From positions 1,612,001-1,676,000 of the forward strand of contig NZ_CP097635.1 of the NCBI RefSeq assembly GCF_023573145.1: a DNA stretch of 64,000 nt, given 5' to 3'. Of the stretch, positions 7,835 through 16,789 are shown piece after piece. Position numbers and translations under genes: made by a program. This DNA is from Aquincola tertiaricarbonis. Lineage in GTDB: Bacteria; Pseudomonadota; Gammaproteobacteria; Burkholderiales; Burkholderiaceae_C. The stretch's first letter is position 1, and every line of letters begins with the position of its first letter. The notes below the pieces were generated by a model. The model ran no database searches, had not been told where the DNA came from, and saw only the letters and a list, made by a program, of their open reading frames with translations.

Positions 7835-9112
7835 ATGGCGGACACGCCCATCCAGGAACGCGCGCCCAGCGAGCGTTCCATCTCCTTCCCGCAGGCGGAC
7901 GGGTCGTCCGTGCCTTATGCGGTGTTCAGTTCACAGGCGGTGTACGACCGCGAGCAGGAGCGCCTCTACCGCGGCCCTTACTGGAGCTTCGTGGCCCTGG
8001 CCGCCGAGCTGCCCAACGTGCACGACTTCAAGAGCACCTTCGTCGGCGACACGCCGGTGGTGGTCACGCGCACGGCCAGCGGCTTTGCCTGCTGGGTGAA
8101 CCGCTGCGCCCACCGCGGCGCGATGGTGTGCCGTGAAAAGCACGGCAACGCGGCCAGCCACACCTGCGTGTACCACCAGTGGGCCTACAACTGCGAAGGC
8201 GACCTGCAGGGCCTGCCGTTCCGCCGTGGCATCCGCACCGACAACGGCACGCTGGCCGGCATGACCAAGGCCTTCAAGCCCGAGGACCACGGCCTGCAGA
8301 AGCTGCGCGCGGTGAACTACAAGGGCCTGATCTTCGCCACCTTCAGCGACGAGGCGCCGCCGATCGAAGACTATCTGGGCCCGGAGATGAAGCCCTGGGT
8401 GGACCGCATCTTCCACAAGCCCACGGTGTACCTGGGCTGCACGCGGCAGTACAGCAAGAGCAACTGGAAGCTGTACTTCGAGAACGTGAAGGACCCCTAC
8501 CACGCCAGCTTGCTGCACCTGTTCCACACCACCTTCAACATCTTCCGCGTGGGCATGCAGGCGCGCTCACTGCCCGATGCGCAGCACGGCCTGCACAGCC
8601 TCATCACCGTGACCAAGCCGCCGGTGGAGGCGGACACCGCGGCGGCCTACAAGCAGCAGGACATCCGCTCGATGCAGGAAGGCTTCAGCCTGGAAGACGG
8701 CTACCTGCTGGGGCAGATCAAGGAGTTCGACGAGGACTGCACCAACCACATCCAGCCGATCTTTCCGCAACTGGTGATCCAGCAGATCCACAACACGCTG
8801 GTGGCCCGCCAGCTGCTGCCCAAGGGGCCCAGCAACTTCGAGCTGGTGTTCCATTTCTTCGGCTACGAGGACGACACGCCCGAGCTGCGCGAGATGCGGC
8901 TGCTGCAGGCCAACCTGGTGGGGCCGGCCGGCTACATCAGCATGGAAGACACCGAGGCCACCGAACTGGTGCAGCGTGGCACCGTGCGTGATGGCGACAA
9001 GGTCTCGTTCATGGGCATGGGGCTGGACGCACCCGACGAGACGCGCACCAACATCACCGAAAGCCTGATCCGCCGCTTCTGGGCCGGCTACCAGAAGGCC
9101 ATGGGGTACTGA
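7835..9112 (+). CDS. andAc: Ring-hydroxylating dioxygenase large subunit, anthranilate 1,2-dioxygenase type
   Basis: A 425-residue catalytic subunit. The Rieske 2Fe-2S ligands are seen as C-A-H (about residues 91-93) and C-V-Y-H (111-114); the mononuclear iron histidines lie in VKDPYHASLLH (about 223 and 228). ATG 7835 follows AGGTGA at the right distance; a GTG at 7826 is less likely. It would dioxygenate anthranilate to catechol with release of ammonia and CO2, receiving electrons from the ferredoxin and reductase encoded downstream. Gene order (large, small, ferredoxin, disulfide-reductase-type reductase, with an AraC regulator) fits andAcAdAbAa. A salicylate 5-hydroxylase is the main alternative. 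Confidence 0.8.
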   Translation: MADTPIQERAPSERSISFPQADGSSVPYAVFSSQAVYDREQERLYRGPYWSFVALAAELPNVHDFKSTFVGDTPVVVTRTASGFACWVNRCAHRGAMVCREKHGNAASHTCVYHQWAYNCEGDLQGLPFRRGIRTDNGTLAGMTKAFKPEDHGLQKLRAVNYKGLIFATFSDEAPPIEDYLGPEMKPWVDRIFHKPTVYLGCTRQYSKSNWKLYFENVKDPYHASLLHLFHTTFNIFRVGMQARSLPDAQHGLHSLITVTKPPVEADTAAAYKQQDIRSMQEGFSLEDGYLLGQIKEFDEDCTNHIQPIFPQLVIQQIHNTLVARQLLPKGPSNFELVFHFFGYEDDTPELREMRLLQANLVGPAGYISMEDTEATELVQRGTVRDGDKVSFMGMGLDAPDETRTNITESLIRRFWAGYQKAMGY

Positions 9113-9114
9113 AG

Positions 9115-9591
9115 ATGGACCAGCAACTCATCCTGTGGCTGGAGATCAATGCCCTCCAGCAGCGTTATGTGCACCTGCTCGACAGCGGCCAGCTCGACCA
9201 GTGGCCCGAGCTGTTCACCGAAGACGCCGAGTACAAGATCATCAGCAAGGAGAACGACGACCGCGGCCTGCCGGCGCCCATCGTCTTCTGCCGCAACCGC
9301 GCGATGATGCGCGACCGCGTGGTGGCCACCCGGCACGCCAACATCTACGAGGCGCACACCTACCGCCATGCGGTCAGCGGCCTGACGATCGAGAGGATCG
9401 ACGGCGACGTGGTGGAGACCACCTCCAGCTACATCGTCGTCAACACCGGCCTGGCCGGTGATTCGGTGGTGTACCAGGCCGGCTGCTACCGCGACACCGT
9501 GGTCAAGGTGGACGGGCAATGGCGCTACCGGCGCAAGCATGCGGTGTACGACACCTCGCGCGTCTACACCCTGCTGGCCACGCCCATCTGA
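9115..9591 (+). CDS. andAd: Ring-hydroxylating dioxygenase small subunit
   Basis: A 158-residue beta subunit of the SnoaL-like cone fold (Ring_hydroxyl_B). It opens with the family pattern of a short helix, LDSGQLDQWPELFTEDAEY, and carries the central RHAVSGLTIERIDGD and terminal WRYRRKHAVYDTSRVYTLL. It packs with the large subunit as an alpha3beta3 hexamer in this family and has a structural role. It starts two bases after the large-subunit stop, indicating coupled translation. Confidence 0.85.
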   Translation: MDQQLILWLEINALQQRYVHLLDSGQLDQWPELFTEDAEYKIISKENDDRGLPAPIVFCRNRAMMRDRVVATRHANIYEAHTYRHAVSGLTIERIDGDVVETTSSYIVVNTGLAGDSVVYQAGCYRDTVVKVDGQWRYRRKHAVYDTSRVYTLLATPI

Positions 9592-9602
9592 AGGAGCCCA
9601 CC

Positions 9603-9914
9603 ATGAGCCAATGGCAAGACGTGGGCGACACCGCCGCCTTCCAGGAAGACGAGCCGCGCGCGGTGACGGTGGCCGGTGAACCGGTGGCCGTGGTGCGTCA
9701 GGGCGACGAGTTCTTCGCGGTGCACGACATCTGCACCCACGAGGTGGCCCGGCTGTCCGAGGGCTTCGTGGAAGACGGCTGCATCGAATGCCCGCTGCAC
9801 CAGGGCCTGTTCGACCTGCGCACCGGGCAAGCCCGCAAGGCGCCGTGCGTGACGCCGGTGCGCGTGTACAAGACCCGCGTGCAGGGCGGGCGGCTGGAAG
9901 TGCAGGCGCCATGA
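9603..9914 (+). CDS. andAb: Rieske-type ferredoxin of the dioxygenase
   Basis: A 103-residue soluble 2Fe-2S protein. Ligands are C-T-H in HDICTHEVARLSEG (about residue 43) and C-P-L-H in CIECPLHQGLFDLRTG (about 63), the normal Rieske ferredoxin spacing. It carries electrons from the FAD reductase to the oxygenase. AAGGAG precedes the ATG. The end overlaps the reductase start by an ATGA. Confidence 0.9.
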   Translation: MSQWQDVGDTAAFQEDEPRAVTVAGEPVAVVRQGDEFFAVHDICTHEVARLSEGFVEDGCIECPLHQGLFDLRTGQARKAPCVTPVRVYKTRVQGGRLEVQAP

Positions 9915-11131
9915 AGCGCATCGTCATCCTGGGTGGCGGGCAGGCGGGCGGTTGGGCCGCCCACACGCTGCGCAGCGAAGGCTTCGACGGCACGCTGACG
10001 GTGGTGGGTGAAGAGCCGCACCCGCCTTATGAGCGGCCGCCGTTGTCCAAGGCGGTGCTGGCCGGCCGGGCACAGCCCGAAAGCACGCACCTGTTTCCGC
10101 CCGACGTGTGGGCCGGCCTGAACCTGGATTGGCGCGCCGGTGCCCGCGCGCTGCGCATAGACCGCGACGCGCGCACGGTGCAGCTGGCCGATGGCACGGC
10201 GCTGCCCTACGACCGGTTGCTGCTGGCCACCGGCGGGCGCCCGCGCCGGCTGCCGGTGCCGGGCATGGATCTGCCGCAGGTGCACACGCTGCGCACGCTG
10301 GACGATGCCCGGCGCCTGGGCGCTGCGCTGCAGCCGGGCGGCCGGCTGCTGGTCATCGGTGGCGGCTGGATCGGCCTGGAAGTGGCGGCCACCGCGCATG
10401 CGCAAGGCCTGTCGGTCACCGTGGTGGAGGCCCGGCCGCGGCTGTGTGAACGCAGCGTGCCGGCCGAAGCCTCGGCCCTGCTGCGGGCGCTGCATGCCCG
10501 CCATGGCGTGCGTGTGCTGCTGGGCAGCCAGGTCGAGGCCATCAACGAAGCCCCAACTGAAACCGTCACCGGCGTCACCGTGCGTCTGCAGGACGGCAGC
10601 CTGCTGGCCGGCGACACGGTGGTGGTGGGCGTGGGCCTGGTGCCCAACGACGAACTGGCCCGCGAGGCCGGCCTGGCCTGCGCCGATGGCGTGTGCGTGG
10701 ATGCCGAGGGCCGCAGCAGCGATGCCGACATCTACGCCGCCGGCGACGTGGCCCGCGCGCCCAACCCCTGGGCCGGCGATGCGGTGCGGCTGGAGTCTTG
10801 GCAGAACGCGCAGCACCAGGGCATTGCCGTGGCCCGCGCGATGCTGGGCAAGCCGGCCGAAGCGCCGCCCTTGCCCTGGTTCTGGTCCGACCAGTTCGGC
10901 GTCAACCTGCAGGTCTACGGCGTCTACCGACCGGGCTGCCACGCCGTGATGCGCGGCCGGCCCGACGAAGACCGCTTCCTGCTGTTCCATCTGCACGAAG
11001 GCCGTGTGATCGCGGCGCTGGGTGCCAATGCCGCGCGCGACATGCGGCTGGCGCGCCGCCTCATCGAATCCGGCCAGCCGGTGGACCCGGCCGCGCTGGC
11101 CGACCCCGACCGCCCCCTCAACCGCCTCTGA
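9911..11131 (+). CDS. andAa: NAD(P)H-ferredoxin reductase of the dioxygenase (BphA4/GR type)
   Basis: A 406-residue FAD enzyme of the pyridine nucleotide-disulfide reductase family. It shows the FAD-binding GGGQAGGWAA at the N-terminus, YERPPLSK, the NAD-binding VIGGGWIGLEVAATA near residue 150, and the second FAD motif YAAGDVAR near 275, followed by a C-terminal reductase domain. It passes electrons from NADH to the Rieske ferredoxin. This reductase class, rather than a plant-type FNR, supports the three-component anthranilate dioxygenase reading over a NagG-type salicylate hydroxylase. Confidence 0.88.
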   Translation: MKRIVILGGGQAGGWAAHTLRSEGFDGTLTVVGEEPHPPYERPPLSKAVLAGRAQPESTHLFPPDVWAGLNLDWRAGARALRIDRDARTVQLADGTALPYDRLLLATGGRPRRLPVPGMDLPQVHTLRTLDDARRLGAALQPGGRLLVIGGGWIGLEVAATAHAQGLSVTVVEARPRLCERSVPAEASALLRALHARHGVRVLLGSQVEAINEAPTETVTGVTVRLQDGSLLAGDTVVVGVGLVPNDELAREAGLACADGVCVDAEGRSSDADIYAAGDVARAPNPWAGDAVRLESWQNAQHQGIAVARAMLGKPAEAPPLPWFWSDQFGVNLQVYGVYRPGCHAVMRGRPDEDRFLLFHLHEGRVIAALGANAARDMRLARRLIESGQPVDPAALADPDRPLNRL

Positions 11132-11158
11132 TTCCCCTTCCCCACGGAGTTGCCCACC

Positions 11159-12334
11159 ATGCGTCCTCATGCTCTTCTTCGCGTCGCCGCTGCCGCGCTG
11201 GCCTTCGGCGTGGCCGGTGTCTCCGCCCAGACCCTCAAGGTGGGCGCCGCGCTCGATCTGTCGGGGCCTTTCGCCGGCCCCGGCGCCGAGGTGCGCGACG
11301 GCCTCAACCTGGGCCTCAAGCTTCTGGGCGGCAAGCTCGGCGGCCAGCCGGCCGAGTTGCTGGTGGCCGACACCGCAGGCAACCCGCAGCAGGCGCGCCA
11401 GGTGGTCGAGCGCTTCCTGCAACAGGACAAGGTGAACCTGTTCACCGGCCCGGTGGCCAGCAACGTGGCGCTGGCCGTGGCGCCGCTGCTGGCCGCGGCC
11501 AAGGTGCCCTACCTCACGCCCAATGCCGGCCCCAGCCAGCTGGCTGGCGCGCAGTGCAGCCCGTACTTCTTCGGCGTCAGCTACCAGAACGATGCGATGC
11601 ACGAGGCCGCCGGCCAGTACGCCGCCAGCAAGGGCTACAAGAAGGTGATCGCGCTGGCACCCAACTACCCGGCCGGCAAAGACGCGGTCAACGGCTTCAA
11701 GCGCCTGTACAAGCAGCCGCTGGCCGACGAGATCTACACCAAGCTGGGCCAGCTCGACTTCGCGGCCGAGCTGGCGCAGCTGCGTGCGGCCAAGCCCGAT
11801 GCCATCTACATCTTCCAGCCCGGCGGCATGGGCATCAACTTCATCAAGCAGTTCGCGGGTGCCGGCCTGGCCAAGGACGTGGTGCTGATCTCCAGCCCCT
11901 TCACCGCCGACGAGGACATCATCCCCGCGGTGGGTGAATCGATGGTGGGGCTGTACAACGCCAGCTCCTGGGCCCACGACCTGGACAACCCGGCCAACAA
12001 AACCTTCGTGGCCGAGTTCCGCAAGGCCTACGGCCGCACGCCTTCGCTGTACGCCGCCTTCGCCTACGACGTGGTGTATGCGATGGACACGGCGGTGCGG
12101 CTGGCTGGCGCCAAGGCCACCGACAAGGACGCGCTGCGCCAGGCGTTGGCGCGCGGCGGCTTCCCGTCGGTGCGTGGGGCGGTCAAGTACGGCCCCAACC
12201 AGTTCATCACCCAGGACTACTACCTGCGTCTGGTGGTCAAGGGCGCCGACGGCAAGGTGACCAACCAGCTGCAGCCGGGCAAGCTGCTGAGCGGCCACCA
12301 GGACGCCTACGCGCCCGAGTGCAAGCTGTCGTGA
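11159..12334 (+). CDS. Periplasmic binding protein of the Liv-type importer beside the dioxygenase
   Basis: A 391-residue binding protein with a signal peptide ending near VSA-QT and the mature start LKVGAALDLSGPFAGPGAE. It follows the reductase gene by 27 bases and begins the importer set of the same operon, so it probably captures the dioxygenase substrate (anthranilate or a related aromatic acid). It is a close paralogue of the protein at 101-1294, sharing NYPAGKDAVNGFKRLYK and KYGPNQFITQDYYLRLVV. Confidence 0.9.
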   Translation: MRPHALLRVAAAALAFGVAGVSAQTLKVGAALDLSGPFAGPGAEVRDGLNLGLKLLGGKLGGQPAELLVADTAGNPQQARQVVERFLQQDKVNLFTGPVASNVALAVAPLLAAAKVPYLTPNAGPSQLAGAQCSPYFFGVSYQNDAMHEAAGQYAASKGYKKVIALAPNYPAGKDAVNGFKRLYKQPLADEIYTKLGQLDFAAELAQLRAAKPDAIYIFQPGGMGINFIKQFAGAGLAKDVVLISSPFTADEDIIPAVGESMVGLYNASSWAHDLDNPANKTFVAEFRKAYGRTPSLYAAFAYDVVYAMDTAVRLAGAKATDKDALRQALARGGFPSVRGAVKYGPNQFITQDYYLRLVVKGADGKVTNQLQPGKLLSGHQDAYAPECKLS

Positions 12335-12338
12335 GGCC

Positions 12339-13259
12339 ATGGACGCCATCTTCTTCATCGAGCAGCTGGCCAACGGGCTGGGCTACGGCCTGATGCTGTT
12401 CCTGCTGGCGGCCGGCCTCACGCTGGTGTTCGGCATCATGGACACGCTCAACCTGGCGCACGGCTCGCTCTTCATGGCCGGCGCCTACGTCAGCGCCACG
12501 GTGCACGCGGCCAGCGGCAGCTTCGTCGCCGCGCTGCTGATCGGCATCGCCGTCACCGTGCTCATCGCGCTGGCGCTGGAGGCCTTGCTGGTGCGGCACC
12601 TCTACGGCCGCGACCACCTGTCGCAGGTGCTGGCCACCTTCGGCGTCATCCTGTGCGCCGACGACCTGGTCAAGCGCGTGTGGGGGCCGGCGCCCATCAT
12701 GGCGCCCACGCCCGCCGCGCTGGCCGAACCGGTGCAGCTGCTGCCCGGCCTGCCGTACCCGGCCTTCCGGCTGCTGATTCTGGTGGCCGGCCTGCTGGCC
12801 GCGCTGGGGCTGTACGTGCTGGTCAACCGCACGCGGGTGGGCATGCTGGTGCGGGCCGGTGCGTCCAACCGCGCGATGGCCGAATGGATGGGCGTGCGCG
12901 TGGGCCGCATCTTTACGCTGGTGTTCTGCCTGGGCGCTGCGCTGGCGGCGCTGGCCGGCGCCTTGATGGGCCCGATCAGCGCGGTGGAGGTGGGCATGGG
13001 CGAGGCCATCCTGATTCCGGCGCTGGTGGTCATCGTCATCGGTGGCATCGGCTCGGTGCGCGGCGCCTTCGTGGCGGCGCTGCTGGTGGGCCTGGTGGAC
13101 ACCGCCGGCCGTGCCTTCCTGCCGCCGCTGCTGCGCGCTTCGCTGCCGCCCACGCTGGCGGCCGACCTCGGGCCCGCCATCGCCAGCATGGCCGTCTACC
13201 TGCTGATGGCGGTGGTGCTGGTGGCCAAACCTTCCGGGCTGTTTCCGGCACGCGCCTGA
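12339..13259 (+). CDS. Liv-type ABC importer permease (LivH family)
   Basis: A 306-residue polytopic inner-membrane protein with about eight hydrophobic segments. The N-terminus (GLMLFLLAAGLTLVFGIMDT) and the conserved cytoplasmic stretch VRAGASNRAMAEWMGVRVGR near residue 175 identify LivH; the latter contacts the ATPase. It pairs with the LivM protein downstream and follows the binding-protein gene by four bases. Confidence 0.92.
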   Translation: MDAIFFIEQLANGLGYGLMLFLLAAGLTLVFGIMDTLNLAHGSLFMAGAYVSATVHAASGSFVAALLIGIAVTVLIALALEALLVRHLYGRDHLSQVLATFGVILCADDLVKRVWGPAPIMAPTPAALAEPVQLLPGLPYPAFRLLILVAGLLAALGLYVLVNRTRVGMLVRAGASNRAMAEWMGVRVGRIFTLVFCLGAALAALAGALMGPISAVEVGMGEAILIPALVVIVIGGIGSVRGAFVAALLVGLVDTAGRAFLPPLLRASLPPTLAADLGPAIASMAVYLLMAVVLVAKPSGLFPARA

Positions 13260-13279
13260 GCCTGCGCCTGAGCTTACGC

Positions 13280-14224
13280 ATGAGCACCATGAAACATCCT
13301 CTTCTTCCCTGGCTGGTGCTGGCGCTGCTGGCCAGCCTGCCCTTCGTGCTGCCGGTACTCGGGCTGGGCTACTACGTCGGCTTCGTGCGGCGCCTGATGA
13401 TCGTCGCGCTGGCGGCCATGAGCCTGAGCTTCCTCATCGGTGGCGGCGGCATGGTGGTGCTGGGCCATGCGGCCTTCGTCGGCGTGGGCGCCTACACCGT
13501 GGTGGCGCTGGCCGATGGCGGCGTGGCCTCGGCCTGGGTCATGCTGCCGGCGGCCATCGTCGTCGCGGGCCTGGTGGCCACGCTCATCGGTGCGGTCTCG
13601 CTGCGCACCAAGGGCGTGTACTTCATCATGATCACGCTGGCCTTTGCGCAGATGCTGTACTACGCCGTGGTCTCGCTGCGCCGCTACGGCGGCGACGACG
13701 GCTACACCCTGCCCATGCCCGCCACGCTGGGCCAGGGCCTGACCACCGCCAGCGGCGATGCGCTGTATGCGCTGGTGCTGGCGGCGGCCGCGGCGGTGTA
13801 TGCGCTGATGGCGCGGCTGCCGCAGGCCCGCTTCGGCGCGGCGCTGGCCGGCATCCGCGACAACGAGACCCGCATGCAGGCGCTGGGCTACCCGGTGTAC
13901 CGGCTCAAGCTGGTGGCCTTTGCGGGCGCCGGCGCCATCGCCGGCCTGTCGGGTGCGCTGCTGGCGCTGCAGGACGGCTTCGTCAGCCCCAGCATGCTGC
14001 ACTGGACGCAGTCGGCCCTGCTCATCGTCATGGTGGTGGTGGGCGGCGTGGGCCACCGCTGGGGCGCACCGGTGGGCGTGGCCCTGTGGCTCACGCTGCA
14101 GGAGCTGATGCGCCAGGTCACCGACTACTGGCACTGGCCGCTGGGCCTGCTGCTGGTGGCGGTGGTGTTTTTGGCGCCGCGCGGCCTGGCGGCCCTGCGG
14201 CTGGGGCGGAGGGTGGCGGCATGA
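13280..14224 (+). CDS. Liv-type ABC importer permease (LivM family)
   Basis: A 314-residue polytopic permease. The LivM hallmarks are the early GHAAFVGVGAYTV (residues 65-80), LRTKGVYFIMITLAFAQMLY, and the ATPase-contact loop GIRDNETRMQALGYPVYRLK near residue 200. ATG 13280 is taken; an in-frame ATG three codons later is possible. It overlaps the next gene by ATGA. Confidence 0.92.
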   Translation: MSTMKHPLLPWLVLALLASLPFVLPVLGLGYYVGFVRRLMIVALAAMSLSFLIGGGGMVVLGHAAFVGVGAYTVVALADGGVASAWVMLPAAIVVAGLVATLIGAVSLRTKGVYFIMITLAFAQMLYYAVVSLRRYGGDDGYTLPMPATLGQGLTTASGDALYALVLAAAAAVYALMARLPQARFGAALAGIRDNETRMQALGYPVYRLKLVAFAGAGAIAGLSGALLALQDGFVSPSMLHWTQSALLIVMVVVGGVGHRWGAPVGVALWLTLQELMRQVTDYWHWPLGLLLVAVVFLAPRGLAALRLGRRVAA

Positions 14225-14982
14225 GCCTCTTTGTGGCTGAAGGGCTGGTCAAGCGCTTCGACGCGCTGCTGGCCACCGACCATGTGAGCTTCAGCGTCGA
14301 GCCCGGCCAGCTGCATGCGCTGATCGGCCCCAACGGCGCCGGCAAGTCCACGCTGGTCAACCAGATCTCGGGCCTGCTGCAGCCCGATGCCGGCCGCCTG
14401 CTGCTGGACGGGCAAGACATCACCCGGCTGCCGCCGCATGCGCGGGTGGCGGCCGGGCTGTCGCGCTGCTTCCAGGTGACCAGCGTGTTCAAGGGCCAGA
14501 CGGTGCTGGACAACCTGCTGCTGGCGGTGCAGGCGCATGCCGGCAGCAGCTTCCACTTCCTGCGCAGGCGCGCGGCCGAGGCGGCCTTGCAAGACCAGGC
14601 GCTGGCCCTGGCCGCGCGCACCGGCCTGGCCGAGGTGCTGGCCGTGCCCGCTGGTGAGCTGCCGCACGGCGCCCAGCGCAAGCTGGACGTGGCGCTGGCC
14701 ATTGCCGCCCGACCCAAGCTGCTGCTGCTGGACGAACCCATGGCCGGCATGGGCCCGGCCGAATCGGCCGAGATGGTGACGCTGATCGGCGCGCTGCGCC
14801 GCGAGATGGCCATCCTGCTGATCGAGCACGACATGGACGCGGTGTTCAAGCTGGCCGACCGCATCACCGTGCTGGTGTACGGCAAGGTGCTGGTCAGCGG
14901 CAGCGCCGACGAGATCCGCGGCCACCCGCAGGTGCAGGCCGTGTACCTGGGCACCGAAACCACGGAGGCGACCCATGCCTGA
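14221..14982 (+). CDS. Liv-type ABC importer ATPase (LivG family)
   Basis: A 253-residue ATPase. Walker A is GPNGAGKST (about 39-47), Walker B is LLLLDEPMAGMG, and the H-loop is LIEHDMD. The signature region reads LPHGAQRKLD instead of LSGGQ, a change usual in LivG-like proteins, which have YGQQR here. It forms a heterodimer with the LivF-type ATPase encoded next, which overlaps it by eight bases. Confidence 0.92.
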   Translation: MSLFVAEGLVKRFDALLATDHVSFSVEPGQLHALIGPNGAGKSTLVNQISGLLQPDAGRLLLDGQDITRLPPHARVAAGLSRCFQVTSVFKGQTVLDNLLLAVQAHAGSSFHFLRRRAAEAALQDQALALAARTGLAEVLAVPAGELPHGAQRKLDVALAIAARPKLLLLDEPMAGMGPAESAEMVTLIGALRREMAILLIEHDMDAVFKLADRITVLVYGKVLVSGSADEIRGHPQVQAVYLGTETTEATHA

Positions 14983-15688
14983 AGCACTTCTCAGCTGCCG
15001 CGGCCTGCAGGCCGGCTATGGCGCCAGCCAGGTGCTGTTCGACGTCGGCTTCGACATCGCGCCCGGCCAGGTGGTGACCCTGCTGGGCCGCAACGGCATG
15101 GGCAAGAGCACCACCATCAAGACGCTGATCGGCGCGCTGCGGCTGCGTGCCGGTGAGCTGCGCTTCGGCGGCCACACGCTGGGCGGCCTGGCCGCCGATG
15201 CGGTGGCGCGGCTGGGCATCGCCATCGTGCCCGAGGGGCGGCAGTGCTTTCCCAACCTCACGGTGCATGAACACCTGGTGGCCTTTGCCGCCCACCGTAA
15301 CGGCCAGCGCGACGCCTGGACGGCCGAGCGCATCTACCAGGTGTTTCCGCGCCTGAAGGAGCGGGCGCGCAACCTGGGCAATCAGCTGTCGGGCGGTGAG
15401 CAGCAGATGCTGGCCATCGGCCGTGCGCTGTCCACCAACCCGCGGCTGCTCATCCTGGACGAGGCCACCGAAGGCCTGGCCCCGGTGATCCGCGAAGACA
15501 TCTGGCGCTGCCTGCGCCAGCTCAAGGAAGCCGGGCAGACCACGCTGGTGGTGGACAAGTACATCGACCGCCTGGTGGCCCTGGCCGACCACCATGTGAT
15601 CCTGGAACGCGGGCGCGTGGTGTGGCAGGGCAACTCGCCCGCGCTGTCGGCCGACCGGGGGCTGTGGCAGCGGTACCTGGGGGTGTAG
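14975..15688 (+). CDS. Liv-type ABC importer ATPase (LivF family)
   Basis: A 237-residue ATPase. Walker A is GRNGMGKST, the signature is LSGGEQQMLAIGRAL, and Walker B is LLILDEATEGLAP. The region after Walker B reads TTLVVDKYIDRL where LivF proteins normally have LLVEQN, an unusual switch region that still keeps the fold. It closes the nine-gene dioxygenase-importer operon and converges on the EamA gene with only 18 bases between. Confidence 0.92.
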   Translation: MPEALLSCRGLQAGYGASQVLFDVGFDIAPGQVVTLLGRNGMGKSTTIKTLIGALRLRAGELRFGGHTLGGLAADAVARLGIAIVPEGRQCFPNLTVHEHLVAFAAHRNGQRDAWTAERIYQVFPRLKERARNLGNQLSGGEQQMLAIGRALSTNPRLLILDEATEGLAPVIREDIWRCLRQLKEAGQTTLVVDKYIDRLVALADHHVILERGRVVWQGNSPALSADRGLWQRYLGV

Positions 15689-15706
15689 CGACGGTGGGCC
15701 GGTGCC

Positions 15707-16603
15707 TCACCGCGCCGACACCAGCGCCACGCCGGCCGTGGTCACCACGATGCCCAGCGCGCTGAGCGGCGTGGGCACCACGCCGAACATCGCCCATTCC
15801 AGCAGCACCGCCACGATGGGCGTGAGAAACAGCAGGCTGGTCACGCGGGTGGCATGGCCGCGGCGCATCAGCAGGTGCAGGACATTGGTGGCCAGGATGG
15901 ACGAGAACAGCACCAGGAACACCACCGCGGCCAGCAGCGGCCCGGCCCACTGCACCCGAAAGCCTTCCACACCCCAGGCCAGCGGCGCCAGCACGGCCAG
16001 CGACAGCGCGAACTGGATCAGCGAGGCGCTGCGCAGGTCGGCCGTGGGGCAGTAGCGGCGCTGGTACAGCGTGCCGGCGGTGATGGCGGTCAGCGAGATC
16101 GCCACCGCCAGCAGCGCCTTGGCGTTGACGGCCTGCACGTCCACCTTGTGCCACACCACCAGGGCCACGCCCAGCAGCCCGACCGCCACGCCCAGCCACT
16201 GCCGCGCGTTGAGGCGCTGGTGAAGAAAGCGGTGCGCAATCAAAGCCGTGAACAGCGGCTGCGTGGCCAGCAGCAGGGCGGTGATGCCGGCCGACAGGCC
16301 CAGCGTCTGCGCATGGTGGCTGCCGCCCAGGTTGATGGCATGCATCAGCAGCCCGGCCACGCCGATGTGCGCCCACTCGCGCCGCGTGGCCGGCCAGCGC
16401 GGCCGCGACCACAGCAGCCAGGGCAGCAGGCACAACACGCCCAGGCTGAAGCGCAGCGTGAGAAAGGTGAAGGGCGCGGCGTACTGCAGCCCCGTCTTGC
16501 TGGCCAGGTAGCCCGAGCCCCACACCAGCACGAAGAACCAGGCCAGCGCGGTGTCGGTGCGCGGCGCGGGCGGCGTCTGGGGCAGGGCGGGGGTGGTGGT
16601 CAT
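15707..16603 (-). CDS. EamA/DMT-family transporter
   Basis: A 298-residue inner-membrane protein with ten predicted hydrophobic helices, arranged as two EamA repeats (about 10-140 and 155-290). The start LAWFFVLVWGSGYLASKTGL is typical of the drug/metabolite transporter superfamily, as is the C-terminal LLFLTPIVAVLLEW. Such proteins export amino acids, metabolites or drugs by proton antiport. The substrate is not evident. It stands alone. Confidence 0.88.
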   Translation of the reverse strand: MTTTPALPQTPPAPRTDTALAWFFVLVWGSGYLASKTGLQYAAPFTFLTLRFSLGVLCLLPWLLWSRPRWPATRREWAHIGVAGLLMHAINLGGSHHAQTLGLSAGITALLLATQPLFTALIAHRFLHQRLNARQWLGVAVGLLGVALVVWHKVDVQAVNAKALLAVAISLTAITAGTLYQRRYCPTADLRSASLIQFALSLAVLAPLAWGVEGFRVQWAGPLLAAVVFLVLFSSILATNVLHLLMRRGHATRVTSLLFLTPIVAVLLEWAMFGVVPTPLSALGIVVTTAGVALVSAR

Positions 16604-16789
16604 GCAGTGCCCATGGTGCCTCACCCAGCCGCGCCTGGCCCGCAACGGCGCAACGTCCACCGGCTGCACCGGCTATCCGCGCCTGGCAGCTTCTTGCCAC
16701 CGGCGCGCCTGCCCACGCCGCAGACGGCTGGCCGGCCCGCACACTGGGCACTCCTGGCCCCCTGGGCCGCCACCCCTGTTGCGATTGTC

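Noticed and set aside
7835..11131. Salicylate 5-hydroxylase (NagGH-type) instead of anthranilate dioxygenase
   Set aside because: The reductase is of the disulfide-reductase type and the gene order with a divergent AraC fits andAcAdAbAa better, though gentisate genes nearby keep the alternative open. Not excluded, only ranked second.
9698..12373. An 891-codon minus-strand open frame opposite the ferredoxin reductase and binding-protein genes
   Set aside because: Antisense shadow; the plus-strand genes carry Rieske, FAD and signal-peptide motifs.
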